DNA from: Sphingobacteriales bacterium
GTDB taxonomy: Bacteria; Bacteroidota; Bacteroidia; Chitinophagales; Chitinophagaceae
Direction: 5' to 3'
Assembly: GCA_016708305.1 (NCBI GenBank)
Contig: JADJGB010000010.1
Span: 558,001-622,000, forward strand
Length of the DNA stretch: 64,000 bases
The notes under the pieces: generated by a model
Seen by the model: only the letters and a program-made list of their open reading frames with translations
The model's database searches: none
Told to the model about the DNA's origin: nothing
Shown here: piece after piece, positions 47,677-59,771 of the stretch
Position numbering within the stretch: position 1 is the stretch's first letter
Layout: each line of letters opens with the position of its first letter
Program-made: the position numbers and the translations under genes

Positions 47677-48639
47677 TTAGGGTAATATTTTCATTTCGCG
47701 AAGCCACTCCATCACAATCGTTGGCCACATGGATGCAGATCCTTTATTCATATTTACAGTGTAGCCATGTCCTCCAGAAGGAAAGATATGAAGAGATGAA
47801 GACAGTCCTGCTATTTGCATTGACTGGTAAAATAATACGCTACTCATGGATGGAACGGTTTTGTCGTCATTCCCATGAATTAAAACTGTAGGAGGTGTTT
47901 GTTTTGTTACTCTGTTTTCATTAGAATAATTGTAAACCATATCTTCGGGGGGGTTTCGTCCAATTAAAATATCTTTGCTGCCTTTATGTGCCACCCCATC
48001 TTTAAAAGAAATAACAGGATAAACTAAAAGCATAAAATCAGGTCTAAAAGAAAAACTATCCAGACTATCATCCAATTTACTTACATCTTCCAAATGTGTG
48101 CCTAAAGTGGAAGCCACATGCCCACCGGCTGATGTACCTGCCACACCGACACGATTCGGATCAATTCCCCAACGAGCCGCATTTGCACGAATGATTCTCA
48201 TAGCTCTTTGTGCATCCTGCAAGGGCGCTATTTCGGGTTGTATCAAATCGCGTGAAGCAGGAAGTCTGTGACATAATACAAAAGCATTGATTCCTTGTGA
48301 TTGATAAAATTGTGCGGTCGCATTTTTGGAATAATCACTTGGCAAACGCAAATATCCACCACCCGGTACCACCAAAACTGCAGCGCCGGTATTCCTTTCC
48401 TTCGAAGCAGGATAGGCATAAATTCTGGGATTAGTTGTGTAAAATAAATATTGATTAGATACACTATCTGGCAATTGCATTCCTTTGCTATTAGGCATTT
48501 TGCCTTCCGGCCACAATCTGATAAGCTCCTGTGCTGAAAGGCTATTTATAAGCATTCCAGAAAACAATGCCAATAAATAAAAACGAATATTCCTAATTTT
48601 AACTTTATGTATTTTCTGATGCCAATTTTTTCTTCCCAT
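47677..48639 (-). CDS. Alpha/beta-hydrolase esterase (acetyl-xylan-esterase-like)
   Basis: A 320-residue exported hydrolase of the AXE1/BD-FAE type. The N-terminal signal follows a basic start (FYLLALFSGMLINSLSAQ). Motifs include the oxyanion region VVPGGGYLRL, the nucleophile elbow VAGTSAGGHVAS (GTSAG), an Asp in IHGNDDKTVP and a His in FPSGGHGYTV. It probably deacetylates pectic oligosaccharides alongside the two CE12 enzymes. The start could also be an internal Met closer to the signal. The gene is intact, with 19 bases to GH115 upstream and 34 to GH106 downstream. Confidence 0.88.
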   Translation of the reverse strand: MGRKNWHQKIHKVKIRNIRFYLLALFSGMLINSLSAQELIRLWPEGKMPNSKGMQLPDSVSNQYLFYTTNPRIYAYPASKERNTGAAVLVVPGGGYLRLPSDYSKNATAQFYQSQGINAFVLCHRLPASRDLIQPEIAPLQDAQRAMRIIRANAARWGIDPNRVGVAGTSAGGHVASTLGTHLEDVSKLDDSLDSFSFRPDFMLLVYPVISFKDGVAHKGSKDILIGRNPPEDMVYNYSNENRVTKQTPPTVLIHGNDDKTVPSMSSVLFYQSMQIAGLSSSLHIFPSGGHGYTVNMNKGSASMWPTIVMEWLREMKILP

Positions 48640-48658
48640 AACAAATAAATTATTTTTT

Positions 48659-51024
48659 TTACAATTTAAACACCTTTATCTGATCCACTATTACACCTTC
48701 ATCCAAAGCCCTGATTTTTAAAATCTGTTTTCGTGATTTTAATGTTTTAAAGTTAGCGATCCGTTTAGCCTGATTATTTAATACATTCTCCTTCCATTCT
48801 TCACTTCTGCCTGTTGTAGCAAAATCAAACACCTGTTCCGGCTCATTATTTAACTGAATGGCGAATCGGATATGGCGTCCATCTACAGGATGATTGGGAG
48901 CCAGTGCAATTTGTAAAGAAATCGAATCGGAATTTAATTTATTAAAACGATATTGGACGATACTTTCTTTGAGTAGCGAAATTGCTTTTCTTGTATATCC
49001 AAGACCATGAGTTACCGGCATCTTCCCTGTCCATGATGCATAATCTGTACCATTGAAAACATAAAATGGTTGGTTAAAGGCAGTTTCAGGAGTATTAAGT
49101 GTTATCCGTTGGACTTTGGGAAAAACTGGTAGTTTTCTTGGTTGATAGTCCATGATATATTTCCATTTTCCGTTGCCAATTGCATTGTACTTGTCGGTAA
49201 GCAGAACGATGCTGTCAAAAGCAATATCACTCAAATTCCAATCTGCTCTCTCCTGTCGGGCCAACTGACCATGCAAAAATTTCTTATTCATTTCTGCAGC
49301 ACATCGAACCGGATACTCAACAAGCTGGAACCATGCATCCTTCTTTTCCGCAGCAATTGACTTAGAAATACCCATCACTTTTTTTCTATTTGATTATACT
49401 CTTTAATTCGTTGATGAATCTCTTCATTACTACAAGGCAAATCTGAAATCGTATTATATTTAGGATCATTTTCTTCAGTTCGGGTTCCACCCATAAATTC
49501 AGGCTTCCGAATATAAGCCAATCGATAATATTCATTCATTACCGGAAGCAATTCTTTTGCTTTGGTGTTGTCAAATGATTTGGCTAACCAATCAAACAAA
49601 TGTTTATTCAATCCATCTACATTATCTTCTATGGAATGAATATCCCAGGCCATATCCAAAAATAGTTCCGTCAAATATTCAGCCGGCTTAATATCACCCA
49701 CATTCAAAATCCATATTTTATTGGCTCCTTTGTCATAAGCCCTTTTCATTTGGGTATAAATTTGAGCCGGATGATTTGTAGCTAACCAAAGATAATCATG
49801 AGGCCTGCCCCAATAGGAAATATGATAATAAATGCCATTACCTCCTACCCTACTTCTTTCAGTTTCATTAGGAAAATGTCTGATATAGCCATAATTATCA
49901 TCACACCAAATAAGTGAAATATCCTCAGGCACTTCTAACCCATCGTTGTACACATCCAACACTTCCTTGTAGGGAATAAAAACCTGTGGAATTTCCTTCA
50001 CGTTATTATTAGTATATTTTTTGAGCAATTCCCGTTCATCGTGTATTACATCTGCTAAAACCTCTTTATGCAGCTCCAATGTTTTTACACCCTGCATCAT
50101 ACCATCATGTTTGCCACGGAGACCAATGGTATAGATATTATCAGATTCTTTTAATTCCTTTAGCCTTTCCGTCCAGTAACGCCATAGCTCCTCTTTATTG
50201 GTTGTATAGTTGTATTCTCCTTTGCCAGATATATCCCATTCGGTAGCACTATTGCGCATGAGGGGCTCACAATGAGAAGTACCCACGATGATCCCATATT
50301 TGTCAGCAGCGTCCTTATTGCCTTTCACAAAATAAAAAGGAGTGGTTACTTCGTGCATTGCCGGCCAAATAGTATTGGCGCGCAGCCTTAACAGCAACTC
50401 AAATACTTTAGAATAGGTTTGGGGGCCGATAGTTCCTTTTGTTTTTCCTATTGGAGCAATGCCGGGCTCAAAGGTCTTACTGCTCCATGGTGTTAGACCC
50501 CAGTCTTCATCATTAATAAAAATGCCACGAAATCGTACTGAAGGATACTGAAAATCAAAAAATCCATTTTTAAAAATAAAAATATCTTTTTTTTCAACAG
50601 GTACATCTGCCCACCATTCCCAGGGCGAAACGCCAAAAATTCTGGACAACTCAAGAATACCATAAGCTGTACCTCTCTTATCATTTCCAAAAATGTATAA
50701 GTTATCATTTTGAACGGAAATAATGAATCCTTCTGTTTGTTGTTTCAATTCATTTAATGCAGATGATTTTAAAACTTTTTCAATCTCAGGATTCATTCCG
50801 ATTGTACTAATAAAAATCTTTGTATTACCTTCCTTTTTTACAGCTCCGGCAAAAACGCGATGATAATCCTTACCGAACATTTCCAACGCAATATGTACTA
50901 CTAAGGCCTCATCTTTATCAATGGAAACACTTAAATCTTCACCATTTCGAAAAACAATATCGGCAAAAGCATTTTTCTGAAAACTTATTGTGAGGATCAA
51001 AGCATATAAAAAAAATTTTCTCAT
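48659..51024 (-). CDS. Alpha-glucuronidase, GH115 (frameshifted)
   Basis: A secreted enzyme of about 788 residues. Piece 1 has a signal peptide (MRKFFLYALILTISFQKNAFA), YGILELSRIFGVSPWEWWADVPV, FRGIFINDEDWGLTPW, IWPAMHEVTTPF, LRGKHDGMM and IWCDDNYGYIRHFP, all typical of GH115. Piece 2 (48659-49378) carries the C-terminal domain, with VEYPVRCAAEMNKKF and beta-sandwich segments. The join at 49379-49385 is a run of seven T (expected eight). GH115 enzymes release glucuronic acid or 4-O-methyl-glucuronic acid from side chains. In this RG-I context it may trim glucuronate from galactan or arabinogalactan branches. It is slightly short for the family, but all core segments are present. Confidence 0.9.
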
Positions 51025-51083
51025 TATTTTAATTAAAGTTTACATGCATTTTTCTAAATCAAATGAACGAAAGTTGTTAAGTA

Positions 51084-53493
51084 CTACTTTGTTACAAGTT
51101 TTAAAACAATTGGCTTAAATCCTTCTGCCTCAATCTTCACATTGACAATACCACTCTCTCTTTTAGATCTTAAGATTGCCAGAGCAAATCCATTGTAGAG
51201 TTTTCGTTTATTGCCCCCAAATAATTCATTGCTAAAATGATCCCCATTATCTACCGCAAAAAGACTGGCAGCACCTTTCACTTCAAAGGTCACTTCTCTT
51301 CCATTGAGAGTTTGTACCCGCATACCTTTATTATCAATTGCATAAACTTTTAGATATTGTAAACTCATCCCATCGGCAATCCAATTTTGATTTTCTGAGT
51401 CCACCTCTAACGAAATTGCCTTACCTGTTGTCTCCAACTCATGTCTGGCTACTTCCAGTCCATTGTTTCGTGCGATTGCTAATAATTTACCGGGATAGTA
51501 ACTTATCTGATCCCATTGAATCACATTATTTTTATCCACTTCAATATTATTCCTTTTTATTCCCAGCGATTTCCCATTCAAAAACAACTCAACCTCCTCT
51601 GCATTGGTATAAGTAAATACATCGTATTTCTGTCATTTCATACTGTTCCAATGTGATGTAATATTTTTTTTGCCTACTACAATATCATTGCATGACAGAG
51701 TATCGGATAGATCTCCAACAACTCCAATATGCACCATCGGTTTCTGTACAAAGATACTTTTAATCAAATAAGCCTGGGGGTTAGGCGCCAAAGTATGATC
51801 GAAAAAGGAATAATTCCAACCCTTTTTGGGCCAGCCATTCGATTCACCCCAGTAAGCTATTGCACCCCAATAAGCAAGTCCGATCATACGCTGCCTATCC
51901 ATTCCAAAATATGGAGCAGCTAACTCGTTGGTAGTTGCTTCGCTTTGATAGATATTCATATTTGGCGCATGTTTCAGATAATCAGCATAATTCATCCAAC
52001 GATAATTGAAACTAGCAATATCTGTAACAGTTGCCAATTCGGGAGGAACAATATTAGTATTAAAGCCAGGATCAGACTTTCCCACACCTCCAGCACGTGC
52101 CGGAAACATGGCTACAGTAGTCTTTCGAGTTGAATCATACCGATGTGCAACTACTTTCATCATCTGATAAGTAGTAACTCCCCAATCTCCAGTATCATAA
52201 CCTGCAATATCTTCGCGCATTTGCAATTCATTTCCAAATGACCATAAAATAACAGAGGGATGATTTCTATCCCTTTTAACCCATTCTTTTATATGTTCAA
52301 ACCATAAGTCACTCAGGCTTTCTTCCACCCCAGTAAGATTTATTACTCCATTTATCGTACAACTCATCTACTATCAGTATTCCTTTTTCATCGGCCAACT
52401 TTAAAAAAGACGGAGAATAGGGATTGTGAGAAGTTCGTATGTGGTTAAATCCAAAAGCCTTTAATTGATCCATTTGTCTTGCTATGGCAGTTTCAAAAGC
52501 TGCAGCACCAAGGGCTCCGAGATCATGATGGTTTGAAATTCCTTTTAAAAATACTTTTTCCCCATTTAGCTTGAATCCAAATTCCTTATCAAACAATAAA
52601 GTTCTGATACCAAATTGCTGCTTTAGCATATCTACTTTTTTACCATCCAGTATTAGGGAAACCTCTGCCATATAAATATTTGGCATTTCGCATGACCATA
52701 GTTTAGGATGATTGATTTTTATTAATGGCATCAGTACTTCTACAGTCTGTTGTTTGTTTCCTTTTGGCGCAGGCATTCTTGCCGATGCCACCTGAATACC
52801 ATCAGGAGATATCAAATTGACTTCAATTTCCAGATTGTACATCTTATTTTTTACACCTTCGAGTTCTACCTGAACTTTGATATCGGCATCGTTATTACTA
52901 ATTCTGGGTGTCGTAACAAAAATTCCGTGTCTTGCAATTGAAACATTATGTTTTACTATAAGATGAACATCTCGGTAAAGACCACCACCAGTGTACCAGC
53001 GCGAACCACCCTTTGATCCTGTTGAAGCCTTGACGGCAATCACATTCTCTGTATCATATTTTAGGAATCCAGAAATATCCGTTTCAAACCCAAGGTAACC
53101 GTAGTCAGTACTTCCAACCTTTTTACCATTTATCCAAACATCACCTAATAGCATAATTCCCTCAAAATCGAGTAGTATTTTTTTCCCTTTCCAAGAAGGA
53201 TCAGCTTTAAAAATTTTTCTATACCATCCGATACCCATTTCTTTAAATCCTCTGGCACCTCCAGCGGAAGAATCCCAGGGTAAATTTATTTGAAAGTCAT
53301 GCGGTAAATCTAATGTCTCCCAATTAGTATCATTGTATATTAATTCATGGGCATTGGGAGCATCTCCATAATGAAATTTCCAGTCAAAATTGAATAAATG
53401 TATTTCTCTGGTAACATCATTTACTGACTGACCATTTACCTGAAATGAAAAAAGAAACCATATAAATAATAATAAAACTGATTTGTTTGCCAT
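51084..53493 (-). CDS. Beta-galactosidase-like GH2 enzyme, PUL 2 (two frameshifts)
   Basis: About 800 residues in three pieces. Piece 1 has a signal peptide (ending VNGQS), the jelly roll (WKFHYGDAPNAHELIYN, WYRKIFKADPSWKG, VWINGKKVGSTDYGYLGF) and the barrel start (ISNHHDLGALGAAAFE, IRTSHNPYSP). Piece 2 has WVKRDRNHPSVILWSFGNELQ (acid/base Glu) and NIYQSEATTNEL (nucleophile Glu). Piece 3 is the C-terminal domain (FLNGKSLGIKRN, VYAIDNKGMRVQTLNGREVTF), like DUF4982 plus a big-immunoglobulin-like fold. Joins lie at about 52310-52330 and 51590-51635. It probably removes beta-galactose from RG-I side chains. The gene order is tight, with 19 bases to the upstream fusion gene. Confidence 0.9.
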
Positions 53494-53512
53494 GATGTTC
53501 TTTTACCCAAAA

Positions 53513-55280
53513 TTATTTAATATAAACACTTATTTTCTCTCCGTAAGGATTAAAATCAAACAATAATTTATCTGAGTCAAGCTTCGTATTTAACTTAGTT
53601 TTACCCTGATATACTGTTACATTTTTCATACCTGACTTTTCAATCACACCGGTTAAAATCTCATTGAAAACTTTTTGGTCAAGCTTTAATGTTGGTATAA
53701 TCACAAAGCCACTTTTTGTTTTTTCAATAGTATAAGTAATCATTTTTTGTTCTTTTATATATGCTGCAACATCACAAAAACGCCCAACCCAAATACTTTT
53801 TTCTAGTGCTTTTACCTTTCGAAGGTGATTCCATAAAATGGAGCTATCCTTAAAATGGTCATATCCAAAAGTGATATGGGTCATCATAACACCCCAACTG
53901 CCCTCTGTAAGCAGCTGATTGATCCTATTGTCCAGATTCTTTTCTGAACTCTTACCTCCCAACGAATTTTGAAATAACCGGGTGGCCACACGTCCCTTAG
54001 ATGCTACAGCTATCCCCTCAGGTTGTTTTGTATTATTCGGATATGCATAGGTCAGCGGCCAAACTCCTGTATGAAAATATATAGCAGAATCATTTTTTTC
54101 AATATCCTGAGTAATTTCTGCCAAAGAAAATCTTCCCATATTAAGGTGAGCCCAACCATGATTAGAAATTTCATGCCCCTGATGAGCCATTTGATGAAGT
54201 TGTCCCCAATTAACCCGAGGCTTGTTTCCAGCAGTGAGACTATCTATTATTGATTTGCCATTGATAAAGAAGGTAGCTCTTAAACCCAATTTATTAAATG
54301 CAGGGGCTACAGGGGTGGCATGTTCCAACAGTCCCATCGAAAGTATAACTAATTGCACATCTTTTGTCAACTTTGTATTTAGCCACTCGAAAAACAGTAC
54401 TCTGAAAACTAAATTTTTTATCTAATATTTTAAACATTTCATTCACAAGGTATTCTGCAGATTTTTCATTGAAATGGGTTTTGTCAATTTGTAGTTCACC
54501 CTGAGACATGTCAATAAGAAACGCATTCAGATCTTCATCGGATATTCTTTGCATTGCGGTATTAATGACACTTTTATAATGTCGATTTGCTGTGGGAATT
54601 GTTCCAAATATAAATGGCAAATCAGAATAATCCTTCCCCGTTTTTCGAGTCAAATGATTCCTTACATAAATGATCAAAGATTTTAGATTATGATAATATT
54701 CCATTTCATAACGATCATCACTTTCACCCTGATGCCAAAGGAATGCGTCAATCTGATAACCATTTTTTAGTTTTGACAGTGTATTGTCTATTGCCGCATC
54801 TATTGCATTTGTAAAGGAAAGTAATAATGAACTACCACCATTTTCATAGGAAGTATTTTTTTCTAACCACTGCTCATTTGCAGACCAATATCTTCCTTTT
54901 GCAGATTCATTAGGGTATTGAATGGAAGTACCCACAACAGCATATTTCACCTCATAAAAATCTTCTTTAAGTCGTTGCCCTAATAAATAATAAGTTATGG
55001 CATCATAAGTCCAAACCCCATCACTAATTCTGCCTTTAGGAAAATAAGGTACAAAAATTCCATCAGTTCTGTTTTGTGAAATTTTGCAGTAGGGATATGC
55101 ACCCTTTGTATAATGAATAGTATCAGTAGCAAACTTCTTAATAGCAGCAGGTAATAAAGAATTACTCACTCTTCCATCTGTGTTTGATTGACCAGCCGTA
55201 ATAATCACATGAGCCTGTGCAAAAAGAATTCTTGTAGAGAAACTCAATAGACAGACAATAAGAATTCCCAACTTCATCAT
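53513..55280 (-). CDS. CE6-like SGNH esterase fused to a NodB polysaccharide deacetylase (frameshifted)
   Basis: A single gene of about 589 residues joining two de-esterification modules. N-terminal module (about 1-320): a signal peptide, then IITAGQSNTDGRVSN (GQSN, SGNH block I), FLWHQGESDDRYE and IDKTHFNEKSAEYL, typical of sialate O-acetylesterase/CE6 proteins. C-terminal module: NodB homology with LGLRATFFINGKSI, the metal His pair ISNHGWAHLN, and GVMMTHITFGYD. The first NodB motif reads TFDG, where TFDDG is expected, three bases short, and an extra G nearby shifts the frame at about 54320. The second Asp binds metal in family members. If this is not an error, the deacetylase half would be impaired. 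It lies between GH2 and CE12 in PUL 2. Confidence 0.85.
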
Positions 55281-55289
55281 ATTTTTTCT

Positions 55290-56622
55290 TTAATTACCAT
55301 CAGGTTTTGTAGCATCTTTTCCAGAGCTTTCGGGCCAGTAAAAATTTGTATAAGTATCAGGTTTAGATGGGTCAAAAATAGGCAGCCCCGGCTTCAAATA
55401 GTGAGCCAAATCAAGGCCAGCATTTCTCACTCCCGTTACAATAAGTTTAGATACTTCATAAGCACCATAAGGGCGGAAATGTGTATTGTCAGCAATGGCA
55501 TCTTTTCTTCCCGCAAATATACCTTCCGGAAAATGTGCAAAGGCTAATAAAGACCCATCAACCCCCATTGATTCAAACAATGTTTTACTCATTGCATTTA
55601 GGTCGATCAATGCTACATTATGCTCTTTGGCGGTTTGCCTAACTGCTTCAGGATAATCTCCCAGTGTCTCAATTATTTTACCATTATCATCAAACCTTCT
55701 ACGCTGTACTGAGGTTACTAAAACAGGGATACCTCCTTTTTTTTTAACCTGATTGATAAAAAACTCCAAATTCTTTTTGTAAGTTGTAAAGGCTCCCACA
55801 CCCTCACCTTTTTGCTTTTGATCGTTATGGCCAAATTCTACAAAAGCATAATCACCCGGTTTCATCATACTTAGTAGTTTATCAAAACGTCCTGCAGCTA
55901 TAAAACCACTTAATGTTTCACCCGATTCAGCAAGATTTACAATGGCTACTTTCCCCGGCTGAAAGAAATAAGGAAACATTTGCCCCCAGGCAGAAAAAGG
56001 TTCTGCTGCCCCATCTACAACAGTAGAATTTCCTGCCAAAAACACTGATATTGCTTTTGAATTCGGAGTAATTTCTATGGCATTTACTTTAGGCAAAGAA
56101 CTATTGAACTCTAAAGTAAGTTTGTTATCCCAGTGTAAGTACTGATATTCTCTTGTTTTGAGTTTAACTTTCCTTTTATTCCCTTTAATCAAACTGTCCC
56201 TAATATTAACGGTAAATTCAATCAATTGATGTTTCCCCTTTTTTGTCTGTAACCGACTCACAAACATCCGTCTATTTTCTGCCCTGATAGCAATATCCGA
56301 TTCGCCCTTATCATCTCACCCAAACTTTCACATCATAATTTCCTTCAGGAAGTTTTACAGAAAAATAAAATGGCTGATTACTTGTAAGAAAACCATCTGT
56401 CAATGCAGATTTACCTGTTTTTTCATTTGCTATAACTGTTGTACCAAGATCAATACCATAACCCTTATGTTGATCATAAATTGTACCGGGTAAGACTTTT
56501 ACAAACCCTTTTTCACCCTTACCCTTTCCAAAATCAAATTTACAGTTTTGAGAATAAATATTCACACAAAAAAACAAAATCGGCAATACCAACAGTACTC
56601 TAATAAATTTCATTATTTTCAA
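55290..56622 (-). CDS. Rhamnogalacturonan acetylesterase, CE12, with N-terminal binding domain (frameshifted)
   Basis: About 443 residues. Piece 1 (56311-56622) has a signal peptide and a beta-sandwich resembling malectin/CBM domains (FDFGKGKGEKGFVKVLPGT, YFSVKLPEGNYDVKVWV). Piece 2 has SGNH motifs: SVFLAGNSTVVDG (block I, Asn in place of the usual Asp), ALIDLNAMSK, FVEFGHNDQKQKG (block III), and DNTHFRPYGAYEV (catalytic Asp and His). The join is near 56305-56325, with bases missing in a GGTGAGATGA context. It deacetylates the RG-I backbone. It has a different domain layout from the CE12 at 42045, so the pair is probably not redundant. It is nine bases from the upstream fusion gene. Confidence 0.88.
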
Positions 56623-56655
56623 TTTTTACTTGGAATTTTTTTTACATTCTGATTA

Positions 56656-59624
56656 CTATCTGATCATTTCATAAAATTCCACTTCAATAATACTTAAAGC
56701 GCCTTTAGACTTCGCATCATCACGGGATATACCATCATCCAATTTTTTGCCCCCTACTTCTACCTCATTATTTTCTTTACCAATGGAACTTGCAGAAGTG
56801 AGCTGTATCCTGATTATTTTCCCTTTGACCGGTTTGCAGGAAATGGTATAGTATCCTAATGTAGGTTGCGTATTCCCTTTAAACACTTCTTTTCCATCCA
56901 CAAGAAACAATCAGCGGATATACTTTGGAACGAAAATTATTAAGCTTGATTGTTACGTTTTCAACAACTGCTTCTCTTTCTAATTCGTATTCTATCCAGA
57001 CTGTCCCTAATTTCCCATCATTTACCCAATCACTCAGTTCATTGTCATCTACACTTTTCGCTGCATTTTGTTGGTTAGCGCCTGCCTTAATATCTTTCAC
57101 TGCAACTGCCTTCCGGCTTATATAATACGAAGGTGTAGAAGGTGTAGCTCCCCTTGTCAATAAAGAAGGTAATCCCGCATCAGACATCATTTCAGACAAT
57201 CCAGCTACACTTATAAAAGGCTTTGTTACCAACTGAATGGATGCACTCTTTAATCCGTCGGCAGTAGCATGCACCGTAATAACTTCCTGTGTATTTGTGG
57301 AACGAATTAGAAAACGATTAACACCACCTTCCACCGGAAAGCTTTTCTCCAGTATAAAGTTGCCCGGCCCCATCGCAATACCACCGCGCCATTCTGCCGG
57401 ACCTTTCAGACTATATTCAATCATATTTAAAGCAGTTGGACAACGTCTTCCCTTTTCATCTACTACTTCTATTTCCACCAATGCTACATCGTTTCCATTT
57501 GCCAAGAAGGGAACCGATCTCTTTATTTCAGTTAGTTTTATAGCTATGGGTTTGCCGACTGTTTCTAAAAATGTTTACACACTTCATTTCCTTTGGCATC
57601 ATAACCAATAGCCGTTATCTTACCTGGTGTCCACTTAACATTTTTAAATTTAAAGATAAAGCCATCGGATTTTTCACCATAACCTACTGTCTTTCCATTG
57701 ATATACAATGCTACCTTTTCAGCAGAAGATAAGACAAAAATATCTTTCTTCACCTTGGTACCATAGTTCCAATGGCCAATAATATGAATACGAAAACGTT
57801 CCGGATTCACCCAGCCATCCCACATCACTTCATGAGCAAAGTAATTTTGTTTCTTGATACGCATAGCATCTACTTCTCCACTGCGACGATAGTTTTCTTC
57901 TCCCCGATGATGCGTATTGGTTTCAGACCATACAATATTTACCCCACCACTACTTACTCTTTTCCCCATGCCTGGTCTTTCTTTCCAAAACTCATACCAG
58001 CGTTTCACATTCTCCAGTGCATGACTTTCCATATTGCGGTTGTAAGATGCAGCACTCTGTCCTTTATGAAGCGGGCCATCACCGTCTTTATGATAGGGCG
58101 GGGTCCATTCATCCCAATATTTACGTGATCCTTCATCTCTGGAATATTCCATTGCCCACATCGGAATATGCGCACTTTTGTTGGTGTACAACATTTCGCC
58201 ACCGTACTCAGCTTCTTTGCTGTCCAACATTTCCCTGCTTCCAATGGCACGACCACCATAAGGATCGAATTGATCTCTCAAAGCCTTCATTTCTTTCATG
58301 TGCACTTCACTGATACTTTCATTACCACATTCATAAAAAATGATACTGGGATTATTGCGGTTATAAATAATAGCATCATGCATCACAGCTACACGTTGGT
58401 TCCATCTAATACCACCTACAACTTTCTCTGCATCGCCTGCCGGCATAGTCTGCATCAAGCCTACCCGATCGCAACTCTCTATATCCTGCTTAGAGGGAGT
58501 AATATGCATCCATCTTACCAAATTGCCGCCACTTTCTACCATCAAACCATTACTATAATCACTTAGCCATGCTGGTATCGAAGTGCAGAGCCGGCCATTC
58601 GTTTGAAGTTCCTGTGCATATCCGTGTACCATAATTACCCTGTCATTCAAATAAATCATACCATCCTTAAAGTCCGTCTTTCTAAATCCGGTTTTTGTAT
58701 TTACTATATCAACTACCTTGATATTTACTAATAATGTGGTTCTGACATTATGTAAATAACCATATCCCCAGCTCCAGAAATTCAGACCACTAATTAAAGA
58801 GGTTGCTTCCAGTTGTTTAGTTGCGCCCGGTTCAATAATTTGTTTTTTCCTAAGAATGTCTTTATCAATTTCCTTCCCTATCAAATACCTCTACCTGATA
58901 TACTACTGATTGCGGTTTGCCTGTTTCATTCTTCACTTCTGAAGAAGCAGTTACAGTAGCCTTCTTAGCTTTTTATATCAATACCCTGTGCATATACATA
59001 AACACCTGTTGTTTTCAAATTGGAATACAACGGCAATGTTTGATACAGTTTGGGCGTGATGTGTAAAAACACATTACGAATAATACCGCCATAGTTGGCA
59101 TTAAAGTTTTTATCCTCCCATTGAAACTTAGTATTGGTGGCCTTTTCCCGATAATCCCATGAATTATCAATTCGGGCTGCTATGATATTATCTTCGTTGC
59201 CAAAGTTTACCACATCAGAAATATCAAAACCAAAGGCTGTTACGCCGTTTTCATGAATACCCACAAACTTCCCGTTTACATAAAACTCTCCGGCTTGTCT
59301 TATTCCTTCAAATTCTACAAACACTTTCTGACCTTTGGCTGCTTCAGGCAGTTTGAAATGTTTACGGTACCACACAATACCTGTAGATAGCTCCACAATA
59401 TCCTTTTTAAAGGCTTCGTCTTCATTCCACGCAGCAGGCAGGGTAAGTTTTTTCCAATCAGCATCATTAAAAGACGTTTCCTGAGCTCCGGGTATATCTC
59501 CAATTTTCAATAGCCATTGATTATTGAAATTATACTTTCTTGAAGGAAATGAATTGTTTTCTGACGCATTCATCTTTATAGAGCAAATAAGCAATAAAAG
59601 ATGCCTAACAATGGAAGCTTCCAT
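56656..59624 (-). CDS. GH2 enzyme with C-terminal discoidin-like domain, PUL 2 (three frameshifts)
   Basis: About 990 residues in four pieces. Piece 1 (58965-59624) has the jelly roll: WKKLTLPAAWNEDEAF, WYRKHFKLPEAAKG, FYVNGKFVGIHENGVTAFGF. Piece 2 (57565-58884) has the barrel, with FYECGNESISEVHM (acid/base Glu), MWAMEYSRDEGSR, IVWSETNTHHRG and VALYINGKTVGYG. Piece 3 has an immunoglobulin-like VALVEIEVVDEKGRRCP, then the start of a galactose-binding-like domain (WVNDGKLGTVWIEYELER). Piece 4 ends it (IRIQLTSASS, SIIEVEFYEMI). Joins lie near 58885-58965, 57510-57565 and 56880-56910. Large GH2 enzymes like this are usual in pectin PULs; side-chain beta-galactose or arabinose removal is inferred. 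The signal sequence is weak. Confidence 0.87.
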
Positions 59625-59771
59625 CTTATAGAGATAAACATGTCCAATTTTTTCATTTCTGTTTTAAAAAAGAATTATTATACCAAATTATTTGAACAAT
59701 CATTCTTTGGTGGTTTTTTCCACCTTATTTAGGTAAATTATTTGATTACTAATACCCCTACTTATCCTTAC

